A stretch of DNA of 17,686 nucleotides. Origin: Actinomortierella ambigua. Lineage: Eukaryota > Mortierellomycota > Mortierellomycetes > Mortierellales > Mortierellaceae. The translations under genes were made by a program, and so were the position numbers. Each line of letters starts with the position of its first letter. The first letter of the stretch is position 1. Shown here piece by piece: positions 17,522-17,686 of the stretch. The stretch lies in contig JAAAJB010000680.1 in NCBI GenBank assembly GCA_016098155.1, positions 1 through 17,686 of the forward strand, in the 5' to 3' direction. The notes beneath the pieces were generated by a model. The model worked only from the letters and a program-made list of their open reading frames with translations. It did not search any database and was not told the DNA's origin.

Positions 17522-17686
17522 CTATTGGTCCATCTCGACGTCTTCCATCTCGACGTCTTCCATCTCGACGTCGTACTGCCAAGAAGAAACGCCGCTGGAA
17601 GAAGAGGGAGCCTGTGACGAGGAAGGGCCATAATAGGATAGGGAGGGCCTTCGCAAGGCACCACCGGATGAAGACGATGCTCCTAA
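17522..17686 (-). CDS. 3' end of an unidentified gene with an acidic VEMED-repeat tail (partial, cut by right edge)
   Basis: A minus-strand frame enters from the right edge and stays open for 54 codons to a TAG at 17524-17522. The fragment is Ser/Pro/Gly-rich (PSLSYYGPSSSQAPSSSS) and ends in three copies of the acidic unit DVEME-D, then Q. That composition fits a disordered acidic C-terminus of a nuclear or regulatory protein. No domain is recognisable and I assign no function. The stop is 252 bp upstream of the SOD2 start, so the two genes would be in tandem. The competing plus-strand frame over the same bases gives a Ser/Thr-Ile repeat and looks less like a protein. Confidence 0.5.
   Translation of the reverse strand, partial: LGASSSSGGALRRPSLSYYGPSSSQAPSSSSGVSSWQYDVEMEDVEMEDVEMDQ
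17531..17572. repeat. Tandem 15-bp repeat, 2.8 copies
   Basis: The unit CATCTCGACGTCTTC occurs twice exactly (17531-17545, 17546-17560), followed by a 12-base third copy. On the minus strand it encodes the (V)EMED units of the right-edge gene. Confidence 0.9.

Overview
This window looks like ordinary nuclear DNA from a filamentous, early-diverging fungus. The evidence is short spliceosomal introns (mostly 110-210 nt, GTAAG-like donors, CAG/TAG acceptors), pyrimidine-rich leaders just upstream of start codons, abundant microsatellites, and proteins padded with Ser, Gln, His and Gly runs. A Mucoromycota/Mortierellomycota origin fits the compact multi-exon housekeeping genes and the simple-sequence load. 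That placement is inference, not something the sequence proves.

Layout, left to right: (1) the 3' end of an unidentified plus-strand gene (to 188). (2) A single-exon Ctr-family copper transporter (+, 744-2039) with a very long His-rich cytosolic loop. (3) CTR9, the TPR scaffold of the Paf1 transcription-elongation complex (-, 2179-6226, seven exons), convergent with the transporter and only 139 bp away. (4) A mitochondrial carrier (SLC25) protein (-, 6726-7856, two exons). (5) A 1.05 kb microsatellite-rich spacer between divergent genes. (6) A large single-exon F-box protein with LRR-like repeats and much low-complexity sequence (+, 8905-12261). (7) An ABC-F ATPase of the ARB1/ABCF2 ribosome-biogenesis type (-, 12759-15314, two exons split by an unusually long 717-nt intron). 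(8) Mitochondrial Mn superoxide dismutase (-, 15854-17269, six exons including a 20-nt microexon). (9) The 3' end of an unidentified minus-strand gene with a short acidic repeat (17522 to the edge).

The exon structures of CTR9, the carrier, the ABC-F gene and SOD2 were worked out by hand. In each the reading phase closes exactly across all junctions, giving 1088, 328, 612 and 224 aa. I see no operon-like logic and no evidence that the genes form one pathway. A copper importer, a mitochondrial carrier and MnSOD all touch metal or mitochondrial biology, but they are separated by housekeeping genes and I treat the proximity as chance.

I found no tRNA, rRNA, transposon, CRISPR array or virus-derived gene. 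I also found no clear new multi-gene system. The most unusual items are the expanded His-rich loop of the copper transporter, the mosaic F-box protein, the carrier with a degenerate third signature, and the long repeat-filled ABC-F intron.
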